DNA from: Neobacillus rhizosphaerae | GTDB taxonomy: Bacteria > Bacillota > Bacilli > Bacillales > Cytobacillaceae | Direction: 5' to 3' | Assembly (NCBI RefSeq): GCF_937468385.1 | Contig: NZ_CALBWS010000036.1 | Location: 1-57,618 of the forward strand | DNA length: 57,618 nucleotides | Shown: positions 54,501 through 57,618 of the stretch, in pieces | Layout of the letters: each line of letters opens with the position of its first letter | Numbering within the stretch: the first letter of the stretch is position 1 | Program-made: the position numbers and the translations under genes | The notes under the pieces: generated by a model | What the model was told of the DNA's origin: nothing | The model's database searches: none | Seen by the model: the letters and a program-made list of their open reading frames with translations, nothing else

Positions 54501-54623
54501 CTATTCATGTAATTGTGTAAAAGAATTAATCTTGTTAAATTCTTGCTCGCTTAAGATTCCCAGCTTCTTAAAAACATACGAATAAATGAATATCCTCCGT
54601 TGCAATCGAAGGCTTGTAATCAT
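54501..54623 (-). CDS. Small ORF of 40 residues, unknown function
   Basis: Begins MITSLRLQRRIFIYSYVFKK and continues LGILSEQEFNKINSFTQLHE. AGGAGG lies nine bases before its ATG, and a terminator follows, so it looks expressed. The C-terminal half (LGILSEQEFNKI) resembles the short SHOCT-type helix LxxGxISEEEFxxxK that often sits at protein C-termini. It is too short for usual gene calls. No homologue is recognised with certainty. Confidence 0.55.
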   Translation of the reverse strand: MITSLRLQRRIFIYSYVFKKLGILSEQEFNKINSFTQLHE

Positions 54624-54726
54624 ATAAATCAACCTCCTAGTTTAATAAATTATATTCACCGCCCTCAAATAAGTTTCCTTTAGCCAAAAAAATACTTATA
54701 TTTTCTAGTCAAACATCTATATCAAG

Positions 54727-54754
54727 TTGACAGTGATCGAAAATATGATATATT
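54727..54754 (+). promoter_or_regulatory. SigA-type promoter of the amino acid permease gene
   Basis: Perfect TTGACA, 16-bp spacer, TATATT; about 65 bases before the start codon. Confidence 0.65.
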
Positions 54755-54774
54755 AGTATAATAATTACTTTAGC

Positions 54775-54792
54775 GCTTAAAAGCGTTTAAGC
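54775..54792 (+). promoter_or_regulatory. Palindromic operator candidate before the permease gene
   Basis: GCTTAAA-AGCG-TTTAAGC: perfect 7-bp arms around four bases, located between the -10 and the start codon, where a bound repressor would block transcription. Regulator unknown. Confidence 0.5.
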
Positions 54793-54818
54793 AATATAGA
54801 AAAGTAGGTAAAATCATC

Positions 54819-56174
54819 ATGAAGGATAATCATCAGGAATTAAAAAAGGGGCTATTGCCAAGGCATGTCCAGTTTATGGCTTTAGCAGGTATGATAGGAA
54901 CAGGAATTTTCAAAGGGAGTTCCGACACATTGAATATTGCCGGACCGAGTGTTGTGTTCACTTATTTATTTGGTGGACTAATATTACTTGTTATTATGGC
55001 AGCATTTGGGGAAATGGCGATAGCTTTTCCAAATTCCAATGTTCAACATCTAGTTAACAAAGCATTTGGATTCCAGTATTCGTTTATCATCGGTTGGCTT
55101 TATTGGATCAACTGGACGATCGTAACTATTGTGGAATTATTAGCAGCAGGAAGTTTTCTGCAATTCTGGCTTCCTTCAATACCTTTATGGCTTCTCAGTT
55201 TTTTCTGCGCGGTAATTATTGTAGGAATCAATTTATTTCAAGTGAAATATTACGGGGAGCTTGAGTTTTGGTTTGCTGGTATTAAGATCATTGCCTTGAT
55301 TGCTTTTATTATTTTAGGCTGTTTACTTATTTTAGGTATTATTCCCAGCACTATACAGGATCCATTCTCGAACTATACTGCCCATAGTGGATTTTTCCCG
55401 CACGGAATTAAAGGAACCTTAAGTGCCCTTTTAGTCGTCATGTTTTCCTATGGCGGTGCAGAATTAATTGGCGTAGCTGTAACGGAGACAAAAGATGCAG
55501 AGAATGTCCTGCCCAAAATTATTAAAGGAGCCGTATGGCGAGTTATCATTTTTTACATTATGCCTATCCTTATTATATGTGGAATCACGCCATGGAACAA
55601 AGTCTCTAGCGTAGATAGTCCTTTCGTTCAGGTTTTCAGTATCACAGGATTACCAGGTGCTGCACATATTATGAACTTTGTTCTTTTGACAGCCGTACTC
55701 TCCGCGGCTAATTCTGGTATTTATGCCACTTCTAGAACATTATTTTCGATGGCACAAAGCGGGGTTGCACTTAAACGCTTAGCAAAAACATCTAGTAAGG
55801 GCACCCCATTTAATGGGATTTTGATCACAAGTGTATTTATTTTAGGAGCTGTTTACTTAGCCTATTTAACACCCAGTCAGGTCATTGGTTATCTCATGAC
55901 CATCCCAGGCTTTACCGTCATGATGATTTGGATTAGTATTTGTGCAGCACATTTAAAGCTAAGACCGCAATACAAAAGTCAACCAGCTTTTAAGGTAAAA
56001 TGGTTTCCAATCACGACCATCTTTGCAATGGGATCTTTGAGTGTTATCTTAATTGGGTTCCTATTCAATTCAAATAATGTCATCGGTTCATCCGTAAGCA
56101 TTGCAACAATCGGATTTCTATTCATTCTCTCTTTTATTCATAAGAAAACTAGTGCTAAAGAAATTACCGTTTAA
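54819..56174 (+). CDS. APC-superfamily amino acid permease
   Basis: 451 residues, about 12 membrane segments. The N-terminal GLLPRHVQFMALAGMIGTGIFKG is the conserved first helix of amino acid transporters of the AAT family (AnsP/AapA/GabP-like), and MFSYGGAELIGVAVTETKD is the helix 6 region binding the amino acid. It should import an amino acid with protons; the substrate cannot be told. Own promoter, palindrome and terminator, so it is a single transcription unit. The ribosome site (GTAGGTAAAATC) is weak. Confidence 0.87.
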   Translation: MKDNHQELKKGLLPRHVQFMALAGMIGTGIFKGSSDTLNIAGPSVVFTYLFGGLILLVIMAAFGEMAIAFPNSNVQHLVNKAFGFQYSFIIGWLYWINWTIVTIVELLAAGSFLQFWLPSIPLWLLSFFCAVIIVGINLFQVKYYGELEFWFAGIKIIALIAFIILGCLLILGIIPSTIQDPFSNYTAHSGFFPHGIKGTLSALLVVMFSYGGAELIGVAVTETKDAENVLPKIIKGAVWRVIIFYIMPILIICGITPWNKVSSVDSPFVQVFSITGLPGAAHIMNFVLLTAVLSAANSGIYATSRTLFSMAQSGVALKRLAKTSSKGTPFNGILITSVFILGAVYLAYLTPSQVIGYLMTIPGFTVMMIWISICAAHLKLRPQYKSQPAFKVKWFPITTIFAMGSLSVILIGFLFNSNNVIGSSVSIATIGFLFILSFIHKKTSAKEITV

Positions 56175-56192
56175 AGATAGCCACAAATCTGA

Positions 56193-56225
56193 GCCAGCAA
56201 ATTTATTTCTTGCTGGCCTTTTTCT
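56193..56225 (+). terminator. Terminator after the permease gene
   Basis: GCCAGCAA / TTGCTGGC stem followed by CCTTTTTC. Confidence 0.82.
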
Positions 56226-56338
56226 ATTAACCAGTTAACTTCAACTATTAATTCTAATATTAACACTAGATATTTCAAGAAAATGGGCGGTTTTTTTTGT
56301 TAGCAACAGAAAAATACCGAATATGAATTTGTATATTC

Positions 56339-57274
56339 TTATTGATTTGACGTTTGATAATAGACTCGTTTTTTAAACTTCCCAGAGAAAGGAAAATTCA
56401 TCGACTTTAGGATTTTATATCCAATATTACCGGAGTCAATATGAAGAAACTGGCAAAGTTCCGCATTCGTTATCGAGGGTTTTATTAATAGGAAATAATC
56501 TTTGATTGTTTGAATATGTGCGGTTTTAGAAAGCGTTTTGCACTTTGAACAACACCATTTTCCACTTTTATAATCCATTTGTATGGAACTGCACTTCGGG
56601 CATTGGACACCGGAAAGAATATCTTTTGGAGATAAATTGTAGGCTTGGAGGATATCTGGGTTATCTGGTGTGTGGTTGGTTAAAAGGAGACGCTTTATCT
56701 TTTTTAACTCTTTTTTGTCTAATTTATCGCTATTGTAATATTTTGTAATTTGTTCAATTTTTTCTAATAAATTTTCGCTATTACAAATGTGTTGAATCAT
56801 TTGTTCATTCCTAGGTTCCGTTTTTATGATCGTCTTTTCATTACTGTTTACAAAAAAGTAATGAATCGGAACTTCAGAACAGTTGTGGTCCCGCAGCCAA
56901 TTTTTTAGCTTTCTTACCTGAAGCCTTGCTTGTATCACAGGATTTTTGATTCTTTCCTCTACCTCATTTCTTTTCCAAGTGACCTGTTTAAAATCCTTTT
57001 CAAAGGATATCTCTCCAGTCATATTTTTAACCTCTAGAACCATTGCAAAAATTGAACAAAGGAGGAGGATATCAATTTGGAAGTAGAATTGCCCATATAT
57101 TAAGCGAAGTCCATGAAAAATAAGATATTTCGAATCGGGAAGCATACTTAAATGAAAGTCCAGCGATTTCTCGCCTCGATATCCCGCCATTCTCCTTTTA
57201 TAGTCTGCCAGCGCAACAGACCATTTTGGATGAGAAGTAGGCAATCTTCTGATAAGAGCCTCCAGCTTTTCCAT
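56339..57274 (-). CDS. NERD-domain protein with zinc ribbon
   Basis: 311 residues. The nuclease-related domain lies at about 28-150 (YRGEKSLDFHL, FQIDILLL, VLEVKNMTGEI: the D-ExK set of a PD-(D/E)XK-like fold). A C-terminal zinc ribbon follows (CPKC near 240 and CCSKC near 257) and a helix-turn-helix-like tail (ITNAELCQFLHIDSGNIGYKI). The role may be DNA processing but is unproven for the family. The start is doubtful: the ATG has no good ribosome site, while AAAGGA nine bases before a TTG at 57308 opens a frame one base out of register, suggesting a frameshift or an upstream coupled peptide. It borders an IS3 element. Confidence 0.75.
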   Translation of the reverse strand: MEKLEALIRRLPTSHPKWSVALADYKRRMAGYRGEKSLDFHLSMLPDSKYLIFHGLRLIYGQFYFQIDILLLCSIFAMVLEVKNMTGEISFEKDFKQVTWKRNEVEERIKNPVIQARLQVRKLKNWLRDHNCSEVPIHYFFVNSNEKTIIKTEPRNEQMIQHICNSENLLEKIEQITKYYNSDKLDKKELKKIKRLLLTNHTPDNPDILQAYNLSPKDILSGVQCPKCSSIQMDYKSGKWCCSKCKTLSKTAHIQTIKDYFLLIKPSITNAELCQFLHIDSGNIGYKILKSMNFPFSGKFKKRVYYQTSNQ

Positions 57275-57430
57275 TCTCGGTGTTATACAAATTTCTTGGG
57301 CTATCCAAATACATCATTCCTTTCTATTTTTCTTCTTATTTCTCTTTTTGAATTCCCTATGCCTGCAAAAATCGACATTGTTTGTGACCACTTTATGAAT
57401 TTAGTTTCCCTTCTTAGAGCTGGATTTTTG

Positions 57431-57483
57431 TTACTCGTCAGTTTTTTTGATTTACCCGTCTAAATGGTGGATTTACCCGTCTA
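57431..57483. repeat. Three direct repeats with 21-bp period upstream of the NERD gene
   Basis: TTACTCGTCAG (57431), TTACCCGTCTA (57452) and TTACCCGTCTA (57473). Starts are exactly 21 bp apart, placing them on the same face of the helix. They lie about 160-210 bases upstream of the NERD start. Confidence 0.6.
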
Positions 57484-57511
57484 TTTCTCCCTTTTACTGA
57501 AGCTAGTATAA

Positions 57512-57618
57512 AAAGTGGACACCGGTTGTGGCGTCATGTTAAATCATAAATAACAAAAATAGGATGTGTTTAACATGGCGAAAAATCAACAAAAGTACTC
57601 TATTGAATTTAAAGAGTA
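57512..57618 (+). mobile_element. IS3-family element, 5' end with OrfA start (partial)
   Basis: At 57575 an ATG preceded by AGGATG begins MAKNQQKYSIEFKE and runs off the right edge; this is the usual opening of IS3-group OrfA (helix-turn-helix transposase subunit). AAGTGGACACC near 57515 probably belongs to its left inverted repeat. Only the first 14 residues are visible, so the family call rests on this motif and on resemblance of the end to that of the element at the left edge. Confidence 0.6.

Noticed and set aside
54775..54792. Permease palindrome as a CcpA cre site
   Set aside because: It lacks the conserved TG and CA ends of cre; kept only as an unassigned palindrome.
1..57618. CRISPR arrays, rRNA and tRNA genes
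   Set aside because: No regularly spaced repeats of CRISPR size and no rRNA or tRNA-like sequence were noticed on either strand.

Overview
The window reads as chromosome from a low-GC, endospore-forming Bacillaceae bacterium (Bacillus or Neobacillus-like; species not determinable here). Evidence: an alpha/beta small acid-soluble spore protein, RefZ, EzrA, SftA, CcpA, a TyrS-type T-box leader, a SigB-type promoter, GGAGG ribosome sites and frequent TTG/GTG starts. Gene order largely follows the B. subtilis ytcJ-to-ytzE segment: ytcJ, ytcI, sspA, thiI, iscS, ezrA, refZ, ytsP, dgcP, rpsD, then acsA/acuABC, ccpA, aroA, ytxJHG, murC, sftA, ytpQ, ytpP, ytoP, ytzB, ytnP, trmB, ytzH, ytmP, amyX, ytlR, thpR, dat, pepV, ytzE. 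Both ends of the window touch IS3-family insertion sequences.

Layout. 1-13 kb: transporter RarD, amidohydrolase and acyl-CoA ligase, spore protein, 4-thiouridine/sulfur pair, cell-division regulators, a GAF methionine-sulfoxide reductase, a diguanylate cyclase and rpsD with a structured leader. 13.4-20.5 kb: an accessory island in the place where tyrS lies in B. subtilis. It encodes a heterocycloanthracin-type azole peptide system (SagB-type dehydrogenase, YcaO cyclodehydratase, ocin-ThiF-like leader-binding protein and a 100-residue precursor with 14 core cysteines). Behind it is a fossil of tyrS still attached to a complete-looking tyrosine T-box leader, abutting a scrap of tyrosine recombinase. 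The T-box points at the precursor gene, so tyrosine-starvation readthrough into the bacteriocin is possible (inference). 20.6-28 kb: a class A penicillin-binding protein, then divergent acsA and acuABC. 28-28.8 kb: a repeat-rich scar with an IS1182-type transposase tail between acuC and ccpA. 28.8-41.8 kb: ccpA, aroA, a SigB-driven ytxGHJ operon, an M29 aminopeptidase, murC, sftA, ytpQ, ytpP, and an ECF sigma/anti-sigma pair followed upstream by a lipoprotein that appears to start at CTG. 41.9-54.4 kb: housekeeping genes (peptidases, NTP house-cleaning enzyme, lactonase, tRNA methyltransferase, pullulanase, lipid kinase, RNA phosphodiesterase, D-amino acid transaminase), a cysteine synthase fossil and two copies of a roughly 91-nt structured repeat. 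54.5-57.6 kb: a 40-residue orphan ORF, an amino acid permease with a palindromic leader, a NERD-domain protein preceded by three 21-bp-spaced repeats, and the start of a second IS3 element.

Functional links: AcsA is controlled post-translationally by the AcuA/AcuC acetylation cycle; ThiI receives sulfur from the adjacent cysteine desulfurase; the three modification genes act in series on the precursor; the sigma factor, its membrane antagonist and the lipoprotein form a probable envelope-sensing module. Several start codons were corrected from ribosome-site spacing, and each is explained in its entry.
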